Shown here one piece after another: positions 7,349-15,795 of a stretch of 21,885 nucleotides of DNA; position 1 is the stretch's first letter; every line of letters starts with the position of its first letter. Position numbers and translations under genes: made by a program. Source of the DNA: F23-D06 sp002392325 (GTDB lineage: Bacteria; Bacteroidota; Bacteroidia; Bacteroidales; WCHB1-69); NCBI GenBank assembly GCA_946624065.1, contig CAMORT010000041.1, positions 1-21,885 on the forward strand, written 5' to 3'. The notes beneath the pieces are model-generated. The model ran no database searches. It saw only the letters and a program-made list of their open reading frames with translations, and had not been told where the DNA came from.

Positions 7349-7356
7349 TATTTTTG
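7349..7356 (+). promoter_or_regulatory. -7 box for the Oar-like receptor
   Basis: TATTTTTG on the plus strand, about 52 nt before the first ATG of the receptor gene. It is back-to-back with the minus-strand box at 7313-7320, so the 122-nt gap holds two divergent promoters. Position is good to about 1 nt. Confidence 0.5.
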
Positions 7357-7408
7357 TCATGTTGATTCTGTCAATGATTAAATCATTATTAATCTAAATA
7401 AATGCCTT

Positions 7409-10400
7409 ATGGTAAATGCTTTACATTTTTCAAGTCCGAACAGCTGGATGCAAGGAAGACGGAATGCTCTTTCCTTGTTCCTGTCGGTAGTCCTGTGCAT
7501 GGTTTTGGCTCTGACGGCAAACGCGCAGACCACCACCTCTTCCATTTCGGGCTTTGTGAACGATGACGGCGGCCCTGTTGTTGACGCTGTCGTGACCGCA
7601 GTGCACATCCCGACCAACACCGCCTATTATTCGGTGACCAACAAGAAGGGCTATTATGTCTTCAACAATGTCATCGCGGGTGGTCCATATACCATCAAAG
7701 TGGACAAGATGGGGTATCAGACAGTGATGATTAAGAATGTGTATGCCCCGCTGTCGGAGTCGGCGGTGGCGAACGCGCCGATTAACAAGGCGGCGGTCGA
7801 TTTGCCCGAAGTGGCCATTTACGGCGATGGCGATGTCTCTACGATGAACATCCAGCGATCAGGTGTGGGCACGCATATCAGTACCCGTGCGCTGGAGACC
7901 ATGCCTTCTGTTTCCCGTAATTTGAATGATATGTTGAAACTCACCCCTGAAGCGGCAGTGGTGGGTGGCGGATTCTCCGTGGGTGGTGGCAACTATCGCG
8001 GGTCTTATGTGTCGGTTGACGGTGCCACATTCAACAACATGTTCGGTATCGGCACCAACCTTCCTGCCGGCGGCGCCCCCATCTCCTTGGATGCCATCGA
8101 CCAGATTGGCATTAACCTCACCCCGTTCAATGTGCGTCAGAGCGGTTTCCAAGGCGGTTCCATCAATATGGTGACCAAGCGAGGCACCAACACTTGGCAC
8201 GGGTCTGTCTATGATTACTTCACCTGTAACAAGATGCAAGGCCAAAAGGTGGATACCAACCTGCTGACCACTTCCTCTACGCTGAACAATTTGGCGGGTT
8301 TCACCTTGGGTGGTCCTATCGTGAAGGACAAACTCTTCTTCTTCCTGAATGGAGAGTACATTGTGGACAATGAGGCCGGATCATCTATCCAAGCCCGCTC
8401 GGATGCAAGTCAGGAATATGGCGGCAGCACGGGTTATAACCGCCCGACCGTTGCCCAGATGGATAACATGCTGGCATTCCTCAACGACAAGTTCGGTTAC
8501 AATCCTGGACGCTACCAGAACTATTCGCTCAGCACTCCCGACTATAAAGTGCTGGCGCGTATTGATTGGAACATTAACAAAGACAATGTCTTCTATGTCC
8601 GTTTCAGTCATACACACACCTCCAATTCCAATTCCGCATCCAGTTCCATGAGCCCGTTGGGTGGTACCAATACTACGATTACAGATCTTTTCGGTGTCAA
8701 CTATACGATAAACCGCTATTCGGCTGGCCGTCAATCCAATTATGCCATGCCTTTCGAGTCGGCCCGTTATTTCCAGGAAATGAACTTTACTTCCATCGCT
8801 TCCGAGTTGAATAGTCGCGTGCTTGATGGAAGAGGCAACAATATGGCCCGTCTCACCTGGTCTTTGCAGAACGAGCCACGCTCATTTGTGGGTGATCTGT
8901 TTCCAACGGTGGATATTTTGGAACCCTATATAGATGCGGAAGGCAATCAGCAGATGGCCATGTACACCACATTTGGTCCAGATCCGTTTACCTACGCCAA
9001 CTTGCGCAAAGTCAATACTTTGAATGCTACGGATGAATTCACCTATACAAAGGGTATCCATAGCATTCTGGCGGGTGCCCAGTTTGAGTGGAACCGTATT
9101 GTGAACGGCTTTATGCAGGGTGGTGCCGGCTGGTACATTTATGACTCTTGGCAGTCGTTTGTGAATGACGCCAACGGTGTGGCAGGTTATCATCCTGTGG
9201 CTTTCATGATCACGCATGCCAACTCGGATGATCCAACGGAAACCCTGTATCCGACCTTCGACTATTCGCAGGCCTCTGTCTATGCGCAGGATGAGATGGA
9301 ATTCAGCAAGTTTTTCAAACTCACGTTTGGTCTCCGTTTGGAAATGCCCATTATCCGATTCCCCAACGACAACCGGAATCTTGATTTCGATGCTGTTGCG
9401 GCCGCGCACCCCGAGAGTTCCTTCGCTGGTCTCAGCACAGCTGACATTCCCAAACTGACGGTCAATGTGTCACCACGTATCGGTTTCAACTGGGATATCA
9501 CGAAAGACCGCAAGGTCATCATGCGTGGTGGTACCGGACTTTTCACAGGCCGAATTCCGAATGTGTGGCTTGTGAGTGCTGCTGGCAATTCCAACTGTTT
9601 GCAGTACCAATATATTGCCAACAACAACACGGGCAACCCTGTGGTGAACTTCAGTTCTGATCGTGCTGATATTATCAATAGCGTATATGCTGGAAATGCG
9701 TTTCAACGTCAGAATCTTCCTGCTCCCACCAGTGCCACTATCATTGCCAAGGACTTGAAGATGCCCACTAGCTGGAAATCCTCTCTCGCATTTGACTTCA
9801 CGATCCCCGGTGATGTGAAACTCACTGTTGAAGGCATTTATTCCTATAATATCAATGAGGTTTATGCTTCCGTTCTTGGTTATAAGGAGGATGGCACTGT
9901 GCAGTTGCCGGGTGAACCGGAAGCTCGTACCCATTACAGTTCAGAGAATATCATGAATAGGAATAATGGCAAGATGAATGGTTACTATCTCCATAATGAG
10001 AAGGGAATTCACGGTCAGTATCTCGCATTGTCAGCCAAACTGTCCAAGTCTTTCAACTTCGGCCTTCACTTGATGGCGGCTTACACATTCAGCCATTCCT
10101 ACACGATTTCTGATGGCGCCGGCGATCAGGTTTCCTCTTTCGCCAACACAGCTAATCGAAACGATGGTAATGCGCCTGAGCTTGGATACGCAGGCTTTGT
10201 TCCTCCCCATCGTGTGATAGGTGCCATTGGTTACACCATCAAGGAGGGCAAACACACTGCCACCAGACTAGGATTGTTCTATGAGGGCTACAACATGGGT
10301 GTTTACAGTGGTTTATACCAGACTCGCCATTCTTACCTCATCAACAATGTGAGCGGCATGGGAAGTACTCCTCAGTTGATGTACATCCCCACAGTGGATG

Positions 10401-10789
10401 AACTGGCTGCCATGCCATTCATCTCCGATGAGAACAAGGCCGCCTTCGAGGAATACATTGCGAGCGACAGTTATTTGAGCAAGCACAGAGGTGAGTATTC
10501 CAAACGCAATGCTGGCAAAGTCCCGTGGTTGAACCGAATCAACTTCAAGTTTTCCCAAGAGTTCTATTTCAATGTGTCCGGTCATAAACACACATTGGAT
10601 GTCGGTTTGGATATTAATAACCTCGCTAATTTGTTCTACAGCAAGTGGGGCGTCTGCAAAGTGCTCGACAATGATGTGGTATTGAATTACAAAGATGGTA
10701 CCTATACATTTAGCCAACCCACATGGTCGGTCTATAACAATCTTTCCTCCACATGGCAGATATTGGTCCATCTGCGGTATGCGTTTTAA
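7409..10789 (+). CDS. Oar-like TonB-dependent outer-membrane receptor
   Basis: Large outer-membrane beta-barrel of 1126 residues. The signal peptide ends ...LALTANAQ near residue 40. Met14 (near 7448) would give a more usual 27-residue signal, so the start is uncertain. Residues about 43-130 form a carboxypeptidase-regulatory-like domain (SISGFVNDDGGPVVDAVV, GYYVFNNVIAGGPYTI, GYQTV). A plug domain follows (about 145-260; SRNLNDMLKLTPEA, YVSVDGATFNN, GFQGGSINMVTKRGTN), then a barrel ending in the aromatic C-terminus LRYAF. The NVRQSGFQGGSINMVTKRGTN wording is typical of the Oar family. Oar in Myxococcus is linked to protein export and development, but many homologues have no known substrate. 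No SusD-like partner is adjacent, so a SusC role in glycan uptake is less likely. Substrate unknown. It is transcribed alone, with its own promoter and a strong terminator. Confidence 0.88.
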   Translation: MVNALHFSSPNSWMQGRRNALSLFLSVVLCMVLALTANAQTTTSSISGFVNDDGGPVVDAVVTAVHIPTNTAYYSVTNKKGYYVFNNVIAGGPYTIKVDKMGYQTVMIKNVYAPLSESAVANAPINKAAVDLPEVAIYGDGDVSTMNIQRSGVGTHISTRALETMPSVSRNLNDMLKLTPEAAVVGGGFSVGGGNYRGSYVSVDGATFNNMFGIGTNLPAGGAPISLDAIDQIGINLTPFNVRQSGFQGGSINMVTKRGTNTWHGSVYDYFTCNKMQGQKVDTNLLTTSSTLNNLAGFTLGGPIVKDKLFFFLNGEYIVDNEAGSSIQARSDASQEYGGSTGYNRPTVAQMDNMLAFLNDKFGYNPGRYQNYSLSTPDYKVLARIDWNINKDNVFYVRFSHTHTSNSNSASSSMSPLGGTNTTITDLFGVNYTINRYSAGRQSNYAMPFESARYFQEMNFTSIASELNSRVLDGRGNNMARLTWSLQNEPRSFVGDLFPTVDILEPYIDAEGNQQMAMYTTFGPDPFTYANLRKVNTLNATDEFTYTKGIHSILAGAQFEWNRIVNGFMQGGAGWYIYDSWQSFVNDANGVAGYHPVAFMITHANSDDPTETLYPTFDYSQASVYAQDEMEFSKFFKLTFGLRLEMPIIRFPNDNRNLDFDAVAAAHPESSFAGLSTADIPKLTVNVSPRIGFNWDITKDRKVIMRGGTGLFTGRIPNVWLVSAAGNSNCLQYQYIANNNTGNPVVNFSSDRADIINSVYAGNAFQRQNLPAPTSATIIAKDLKMPTSWKSSLAFDFTIPGDVKLTVEGIYSYNINEVYASVLGYKEDGTVQLPGEPEARTHYSSENIMNRNNGKMNGYYLHNEKGIHGQYLALSAKLSKSFNFGLHLMAAYTFSHSYTISDGAGDQVSSFANTANRNDGNAPELGYAGFVPPHRVIGAIGYTIKEGKHTATRLGLFYEGYNMGVYSGLYQTRHSYLINNVSGMGSTPQLMYIPTVDELAAMPFISDENKAAFEEYIASDSYLSKHRGEYSKRNAGKVPWLNRINFKFSQEFYFNVSGHKHTLDVGLDINNLANLFYSKWGVCKVLDNDVVLNYKDGTYTFSQPTWSVYNNLSSTWQILVHLRYAF

Positions 10790-10814
10790 AGAAACATTTT
10801 ATGGATTAAATAGT

Positions 10815-10842
10815 AAAGGGGCTTTGCAAAGCCCCTTTTTTT
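10815..10842 (+). terminator. Strong rho-independent terminator (convergent)
   Basis: A perfect 24-nt palindrome (10815-10838, core GGGGCTTTGCAAAGCCCC at 10818-10835) is followed by a T-run to 10842. It lies 26 nt after the receptor stop and just before the end of the convergent HAD gene. On the minus strand the tail is weaker (TTTACTATTT), so it may serve both directions but favours plus. Confidence 0.9.
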
Positions 10843-10845
10843 GTG

Positions 10846-11487
10846 TTAGAGTGTTTGGCCACAATTAAACCTCCCGTCCTCCCCAAACAATTCTGTCACA
10901 TCCATGCCGTCTTGCAGGTGCAGGGCGTGCAGTCCGCATGCCCGCGCGCCTGCGAGGTGCTGCGGCGAGTCGTCAATGAACAGCGTCTCCTTTGGATTTA
11001 AATGATTATCCTCCAATATTTTATTGAACCCCTCCGCTTTCGGTTTCCGGATGTGCATGAGCTGCGAGAAATAGCATCGCTTGAAATAGCGGTCGAAAAG
11101 GTCGTAGCCAAACTGTGCGCGCATGTCGGCCCGAAATTCCTCATAGTTCAGTTGGTTCGTGTTGCTGAACAGATACAGGTTGTAGTGCTGGCTCACTTTC
11201 TCCAGCATTTGCTCATGCTCTTTCGGGAAACCCAGCAGGATGGCGTTCCAGCAGTCGTCAATCTCCTGGTCGGTGATGGGGCGGGATGCCAGCGAGCGTA
11301 TGTATTGGCGGAATTCCTCTGTGCTGATCAGCCCTTCTTCGTACTGGTCCATCACATCATTCTGGTGCTGCTTGCTGTAGATTTCCTCGAAGTGCGGAAT
11401 GCCGCATCGTGCAAATGCTTCGGGGATGTTCTGATACCGAATGCGATACAGAACACCCCCGAAGTCGAAGATGATATTTTTTATCAT
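10846..11487 (-). CDS. HAD-superfamily hydrolase
   Basis: Haloacid dehalogenase-like hydrolase of 213 residues, most likely a small-molecule phosphatase. Motif I is IIFDFGGVL with nucleophile Asp8. The usual second Asp is Gly, as in YihX-type members. Motif II is the LFSNTN segment, motif III the Lys of RKPKAEGF, and motif IV LFIDDSPQHLAGARACG. An alpha-helical cap occupies roughly residues 15-85. Its ATG is separated by only 2 nt from the stop of the alpha-oxoamine synthase gene, so cotranscription is very likely. A role with phosphorylated intermediates of the neighbouring lipid pathway is possible but not shown. Family call firm, substrate unknown. Confidence 0.87.
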   Translation of the reverse strand: MIKNIIFDFGGVLYRIRYQNIPEAFARCGIPHFEEIYSKQHQNDVMDQYEEGLISTEEFRQYIRSLASRPITDQEIDDCWNAILLGFPKEHEQMLEKVSQHYNLYLFSNTNQLNYEEFRADMRAQFGYDLFDRYFKRCYFSQLMHIRKPKAEGFNKILEDNHLNPKETLFIDDSPQHLAGARACGLHALHLQDGMDVTELFGEDGRFNCGQTL

Positions 11488-11489
11488 TG

Positions 11490-12755
11490 TTATTGCTTGA
11501 TTAAGGCCATGTCGGGCATCGGTTTGTCGTAGTCGCCTTTGGCCAAACGCTCCTTGATGTCGCGGAAAGCGTCCAAGGTGCGCTCCACGTCCTCCATGCT
11601 GTGCGCGGCGGTGGGGATGACGCGGAAGATGAGCATTCCCGGAGGAATGACAGGGTAGGTGACGATGGAGCAGAAGATGTTGTAGTTCTCGCGGAGGTCA
11701 ACGGCGATGTTGGCGGCTTGGTCAACGCCACAATACAAGTGCACCGGAGTAACGCAGGCCTCTGCCGGTCCGATTTCGTAACCGAGGTCGCGGAAGCCTT
11801 TCTGCAACGCGCGGGTAACTTCCCAAAGATGTGCTCTGAGCTTGTCGCCTTCTTCACTGCGGATGATTTCGAGACGCTTCAAGCAGCCGACCACGATGGG
11901 CATCGGGAGTGACTTGGCGTACATCTGTGAGCGCATATTATAGCGCAGGAAATTGATGATGCCTTTTTCGGAGGCGACAAAACCGCCGATGGTGGCCATA
12001 GACTTGGCGTAAGCGCCGATATAGACATCGATGTCGTCCATCACGCCGAAGTGCTCGGAGGTGCCTCGTCCGTGAGGGCCCATAACGCCGAAACCATGGG
12101 CGTCGTCAATGAGGATACGGAACGGATATTTCTTCTTGAGGGCGGCAATCTGGTCCAAGATGCCGAGTGCGCCGGTCATGCCGAACACGCCTTCTGTAAT
12201 GAGCAGCACGCCACCGCCTTGTTCTTCGGCGATTTTGCAGGCGTTGCCGAGGATTCGCTCACAGTCCTTGATATCGTTGTGGCGGAATTTGAACTTCTTG
12301 CCGATGTGCAGGCGGATACCGTCAAGCAGGCAGGCGTGGGCCTCAGCATCATATACGATGACATCGTGGCGGCACACCAGAGAGTCGATGGTGGACAGGA
12401 TGCCCTGATAACCGAAGTTGAATTCGAAAGCGGCCTCTTTGTGCTCAAACTCAGCGAGTTCGCGTTCCAGTTGCTCGTGAAGAGCGGTTTGGCCGGTCAT
12501 CATACGGCTGCCCATCGGGTAAGCCATGCCCCAGCGGGCGGCGCCTTCCGCATCCGCTTTGCGGATCTCGGGATGGTTGGCAAGACCGAGATAGTTGTTG
12601 ATACTCCAGCAGAGCACATCCTTGCCGTTGAAGCGCATGTGAGGTCCGAGTTCGCCTTCCAGTTTCGGAAATGCGAAATAACCGTCGATTTTTTCACGGT
12701 ATTGTCCGATCGGACCACCGGATGATTCTTTGATTCTTTCGAAAATATCCTTCAT
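11490..12755 (-). CDS. Alpha-oxoamine synthase (cysteate acyltransferase / serine palmitoyltransferase type)
   Basis: PLP-dependent enzyme of 421 residues that would condense an amino acid with an acyl thioester and release CO2. Family motifs: WSINNYLGLANHPE (50-63), GSRMMTGQTALHEQLE (82-97), His140 in YDAEAHACLLDG (PLP-stacking histidine), TEGVFGMTG (187-195), DDAHGFGVMG (217-226) and the PLP lysine Lys251 in AYAKSMATIGGF. The family includes KBL, BioF, serine palmitoyltransferase and the cysteate acyltransferase of capnine synthesis. The sequence from MKDIFERI through AYPMGSRMM to NYNIFCSIVTYPVIPPG resembles a Bacteroidota-specific branch rather than Bacteroides SPT, which I remember as having NAYTGL instead of NNYLGL. 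Together with the cysteate synthase-like gene about 4.2 kb away, cysteate acyltransferase is my preferred reading. SPT or glycine C-acetyltransferase remain possible. HAD lies 2 nt downstream. Confidence 0.82.
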   Translation of the reverse strand: MKDIFERIKESSGGPIGQYREKIDGYFAFPKLEGELGPHMRFNGKDVLCWSINNYLGLANHPEIRKADAEGAARWGMAYPMGSRMMTGQTALHEQLERELAEFEHKEAAFEFNFGYQGILSTIDSLVCRHDVIVYDAEAHACLLDGIRLHIGKKFKFRHNDIKDCERILGNACKIAEEQGGGVLLITEGVFGMTGALGILDQIAALKKKYPFRILIDDAHGFGVMGPHGRGTSEHFGVMDDIDVYIGAYAKSMATIGGFVASEKGIINFLRYNMRSQMYAKSLPMPIVVGCLKRLEIIRSEEGDKLRAHLWEVTRALQKGFRDLGYEIGPAEACVTPVHLYCGVDQAANIAVDLRENYNIFCSIVTYPVIPPGMLIFRVIPTAAHSMEDVERTLDAFRDIKERLAKGDYDKPMPDMALIKQ

Positions 12756-12788
12756 TGTAAAGTAAAATTATAATTGTTAATAATATGA

Positions 12789-14303
12789 TCACTCTTGGCT
12801 GGCGGCGCGTTCCGCCTTGGCGCGTTCCACCTTCTCGTATTCCTCAAAAAACTGCGGCAGATTGTTCATTTCGATACGTTTGTTCAAAATGATTTTGTGG
12901 TCTTTGTTGTCCATGATGTACATGGCGGGATTGCCGATTTCGTAAATGCCGAAATAGTCCAGATAGTCTATGTTGCCTTTGTTGCCACCCACATTGGTCC
13001 AGGGGTAGTTGTTCTCCTTCACATATTTCTTCCAAGCATCGATAGTATCGTCGTTGCCGATGGCATACACATCAAAATTACGTTTGCCGATAACCTCGAG
13101 TGAGTCATACACCTGCCGCAGGGCTTTGGATTCCTTCTTGCAGGTGGGGCAGTTGGGGTCATAGAACCAGAGTATGGTGTAGGGCTTGTGCATACGATAC
13201 GAGGATTTCCAAAGGCGGGCGTCTTCATAAAGATTGGTGTCGGGGATGATCAGTTCCGGTGCAATCTTTCCAATCAGGGTCGGTTCCAGGCGTTTGATTC
13301 GTTTCTCGTATTTGGAAATCAGATCCTCATCCATCCAATAACATTTTCCGGCCAGTTGGTTGGTCTTGGCCACATGGCAGAACACAGCGTCGTGACCCAC
13401 CACCTTGCTGGTCTCAAACTGGTAAGAAAGCCAGTCCACGCAATAGTGGAACATGAAGGTGTCTTTCTCGGTCTTGGCCAAAAACATATCAATATATTTG
13501 TTGATGGTGTCGGCCTCCTGATGGTAGAGCAGTTTGGTGAAGTAGTCCTTCAATTTGGGATCAAAGGAGGGAATGTAGATGAAGCGGTGGTCAGCCAAAT
13601 CGAAATTGTCCCAATAATGGGTGCGGTAATAGGCGGCCTGCTTTTCGTAATCGGGATCGCCGTTCTCTTTTTTGAATTCGGGGACCTCAATCTGCATGTA
13701 TGATTTCTGCATTTTGGAGAACAGATAGTCGGGATGCTTGTCGATGATTTCCTGATGGATGAAGTCCAGCATCTCATCGTTGATGGTGCTCAGTTTGTTT
13801 TTGTAGTAGTCAGCGCTGTCCTTGTTGCCTGCAGCGTCAAACTCCTTGAATTTCTTTGACCACTCGTTCGCTAATTTCTGGGCACTGGCGGTTTTGCGTT
13901 GGAACTTCAGCATCTCCTCGTTCTCAGGTGTGTTTTTGACGCTGAAATGGTCCACATTGGAGGTGGTGTCCAGATTGTACTCGAAGTGCTGGTTGCGGTC
14001 AATGATGAAGTTCAGATAGAGTTTCTTGTCGCCGGAAACCAGGGAGTATAGGCCGTCATCGTAACGGTCGCTGCCCTTGAACACGAACTTGCCTGGAGCC
14101 ACCGGAGTGGTGGAGTCCTTCAGGATCAGTTTCTCATTGTAATGGATGACCAGATAGACCAGTTTGTCTTTGGAATCCTTGATGTTGAATACAATCTCGT
14201 GGCCTTTCTGCTGGCCCGAAGCGCTGCTTTTCCCTTTTTGCGCGGAGATGTTCCCGCAGAGGAAAACGGCCAGAATGCACAATAGTAAAAAGCGTCTTGT
14301 CAT
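12789..14303 (-). CDS. Exported thioredoxin-fold protein, DUF5106/TlpA-like (CPTC)
   Basis: Protein of 504 residues. The signal peptide ends near LCGNISAQ (about 1-22), so it acts in the periplasm or at the outer membrane. Residues about 35-120 look like a DUF4369-type beta domain (IVFNIKDSKDKLVYLVIHYNEK, APGKFVFKG). A charged helical middle follows (about 125-340; DUF5106-like). From about 343 a thioredoxin-like domain begins: IGKIAPELIIPD, ILWFYDPNCPTCKKES with Cys385/Cys388, and the cis-Pro segment GNPAMYIMD (Pro459). Such proteins reduce or exchange disulfides of exported proteins; the partner is unknown. It lies 33 nt upstream of the alpha-oxoamine synthase gene and 125 nt after a paralog, so it may share a transcript with both. 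I see no convincing minus-strand promoter of its own. Confidence 0.8.
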   Translation of the reverse strand: MTRRFLLLCILAVFLCGNISAQKGKSSASGQQKGHEIVFNIKDSKDKLVYLVIHYNEKLILKDSTTPVAPGKFVFKGSDRYDDGLYSLVSGDKKLYLNFIIDRNQHFEYNLDTTSNVDHFSVKNTPENEEMLKFQRKTASAQKLANEWSKKFKEFDAAGNKDSADYYKNKLSTINDEMLDFIHQEIIDKHPDYLFSKMQKSYMQIEVPEFKKENGDPDYEKQAAYYRTHYWDNFDLADHRFIYIPSFDPKLKDYFTKLLYHQEADTINKYIDMFLAKTEKDTFMFHYCVDWLSYQFETSKVVGHDAVFCHVAKTNQLAGKCYWMDEDLISKYEKRIKRLEPTLIGKIAPELIIPDTNLYEDARLWKSSYRMHKPYTILWFYDPNCPTCKKESKALRQVYDSLEVIGKRNFDVYAIGNDDTIDAWKKYVKENNYPWTNVGGNKGNIDYLDYFGIYEIGNPAMYIMDNKDHKIILNKRIEMNNLPQFFEEYEKVERAKAERAASQE

Positions 14304-14338
14304 TATAAATGTTGTTTTATTTTTGTCGTTGCTCTGTC

Positions 14339-14377
14339 CGCGAATTACAAGAATCTACGCGAATCTATGCGAATTTG
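14339..14377. repeat. Imperfect 10-nt tandem repeat
   Basis: Units near GAATCTACGC are repeated about four times: CGAATTACAA, GAATCTACGC, GAATCTATGC, GAATTTGG. The array lies in the 125-nt gap between the two thioredoxin-fold genes. On the minus strand it reads like the ATTCG-rich microrepeats that I recall from intergenic regions of several phyla. It is short and imperfect. Confidence 0.5.
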
Positions 14378-14428
14378 GATGAGTCATTATAATATATCCG
14401 ACTGTCACATTTGCCCAATTCATCTCTT

Positions 14429-15784
14429 TTACCTCACTTTCATCTGTCCTGCCTCATTTTCGAAGAATTTTTGCAGTTCGGATAACGAAATCTGGCGTGC
14501 AATTATTGTGTGATAGTTGGAATTGTCCACCAAAATAATCACGGGTGTGGTCAGAATGTCAAAATATTCGATGAAATCCAGGTTTTGTTCGCCCATGGAG
14601 GTGCTGAGGTTGATCCAGTCCCAGAGGTTGTGCTCGTCGGAGAATTTCCTCCAGCGGTCGTAGTCGTCGTTTACCTCAACGGCAAATACCTCAAAATCAT
14701 AATCTTCCGCATGCTCCTGATACATTTGGTGCAAAACTGGTGTCATTTCCTGGCAGTGGTCACAGTCGGGGTCCCAGAACCATACGACGGTGTATTTGGC
14801 TTTGATGTCGTTGGTGGAGTGGGGCATGCTGTCAATGTCGTGCGAGATGAGCTCCGGGATTTTGGCGCCTGCGATGACCTTGCGCAAACCTTCAATCTTG
14901 CGTTTGATGGCGCCTTCGCGGCCCTTCTCAATCCACTCGTGCCCGTAGTTGTCGTACAGGTGGACAAGCACAGGGTCATAGACAGGGTCGTGCATGTCCA
15001 TCATGGAGAAGAATTTGAGAAGAAAGTAGTTCCGGACTGTCGGGTTGGAGCATCGTTTCAGAATGTCATCCATGGAGGCGATGATCGTGTCGGTGTCGTC
15101 CTCGCGCAATACCCATTGCTGAATCAGGTATGGGGTCATGACGGGGGTGTGCAGCAGGCGGGGCTCCGAGAAGTCGAAGTCGTCCATCATCTGACGTTTT
15201 TTGAGCAGGTCACCTTCAGGCGTGTCGCCTGGCATCTGGTAGGTGCCGTAGGCGGCCATGATGTATTTGGCAGCGAAACTCTCCGGGGTGGTCTTGAGAT
15301 ACTCCTCGCACACTTCGCGCACATTGGGCGTATATACGGTCATCAGTCGGTTGCGGAAGGCGTAGAGGATGTCGTTGTCGGGGGAACCTGCAATGTCAAG
15401 GTCGTTGACCACATAGCCGCTGGCGCTGTCGGTGTGCTGCGTATGCCGTATCAGGAGCTTGGCGTTCTGGTTGATGATGAACTCGCCGATGATGTGTGTG
15501 AAGGTGTGTGACTCGTCGAAAATGGCCAGAAGATAAACACCGCAGGGCAATTCGCATTTGCTCTTCTTGAACACGGCGGTGCCGTTCTTCACCACAGCGC
15601 TGTCCACCAGGTAATAATCGCTTCCGTAAAATCCTTGAATGTAGAGTTTTGGATACTCGGAGGTGGTTTGGACTTTGATGTTATACTTTTTCACGCAAGG
15701 CGTGCCTGCGGGAAAGGTACTTTGGGCATGAAGCATGCCGGCATACACGAAAAACAATCCTAATAAGCACCAAAATCTTCTCAT
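14429..15784 (-). CDS. Exported thioredoxin-fold protein, DUF5106/TlpA-like (CDHC)
   Basis: Paralog of the neighbouring thioredoxin-fold gene. I start it at the ATG at 15784 (MRRFWCLLGLFF...), giving 451 residues; the frame reaches a TTG at 15790 that adds only two residues. Signal peptide at about 1-21, ending HAQ. An N-terminal beta domain follows (about 33-130; KKYNIKVQTTSEYPKLYIQGF, DSAVVKNGTAVFKK), then a helical DUF5106-like middle and a C-terminal thioredoxin domain: AKIPELISHDID, VVWFWDPDCDHCQEM with Cys341/Cys344, and the cis-Pro segment TTPVIILVD. It probably acts as a periplasmic thiol-disulfide protein. The dipeptide between the cysteines (Asp-His) differs from its neighbour (Pro-Thr), which suggests a different redox potential. 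The gene begins 11 nt after the stop of the sugar phosphomutase gene, so they are likely cotranscribed. Confidence 0.8.
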   Translation of the reverse strand: MRRFWCLLGLFFVYAGMLHAQSTFPAGTPCVKKYNIKVQTTSEYPKLYIQGFYGSDYYLVDSAVVKNGTAVFKKSKCELPCGVYLLAIFDESHTFTHIIGEFIINQNAKLLIRHTQHTDSASGYVVNDLDIAGSPDNDILYAFRNRLMTVYTPNVREVCEEYLKTTPESFAAKYIMAAYGTYQMPGDTPEGDLLKKRQMMDDFDFSEPRLLHTPVMTPYLIQQWVLREDDTDTIIASMDDILKRCSNPTVRNYFLLKFFSMMDMHDPVYDPVLVHLYDNYGHEWIEKGREGAIKRKIEGLRKVIAGAKIPELISHDIDSMPHSTNDIKAKYTVVWFWDPDCDHCQEMTPVLHQMYQEHAEDYDFEVFAVEVNDDYDRWRKFSDEHNLWDWINLSTSMGEQNLDFIEYFDILTTPVIILVDNSNYHTIIARQISLSELQKFFENEAGQMKVR

Positions 15785-15795
15785 AATCAATATTT

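Noticed and set aside
7409..10789. Reading the receptor as SusC of a glycan-utilisation locus
   Set aside because: There is no adjacent SusD-like lipoprotein, and the plug and barrel wording fits Oar better.
14318..14325. Perfect TATTTTTG box on the plus strand
   Set aside because: No plus-strand gene follows it; the downstream sequence is a minus-strand gene. A chance match in A/T-rich DNA is more likely, though an antisense transcript cannot be excluded.
14510..15511. Plus-strand frame of 333 codons opposite the CDHC thioredoxin-fold gene
   Set aside because: Val/His/Asp-rich antisense shadow with no recognisable domain; the minus-strand gene has a signal peptide and thioredoxin motifs.
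15785..15790. TTG start two codons upstream of the CDHC thioredoxin-fold gene
   Set aside because: The ATG at 15784 gives a normal signal peptide, and ATG is far more usual.
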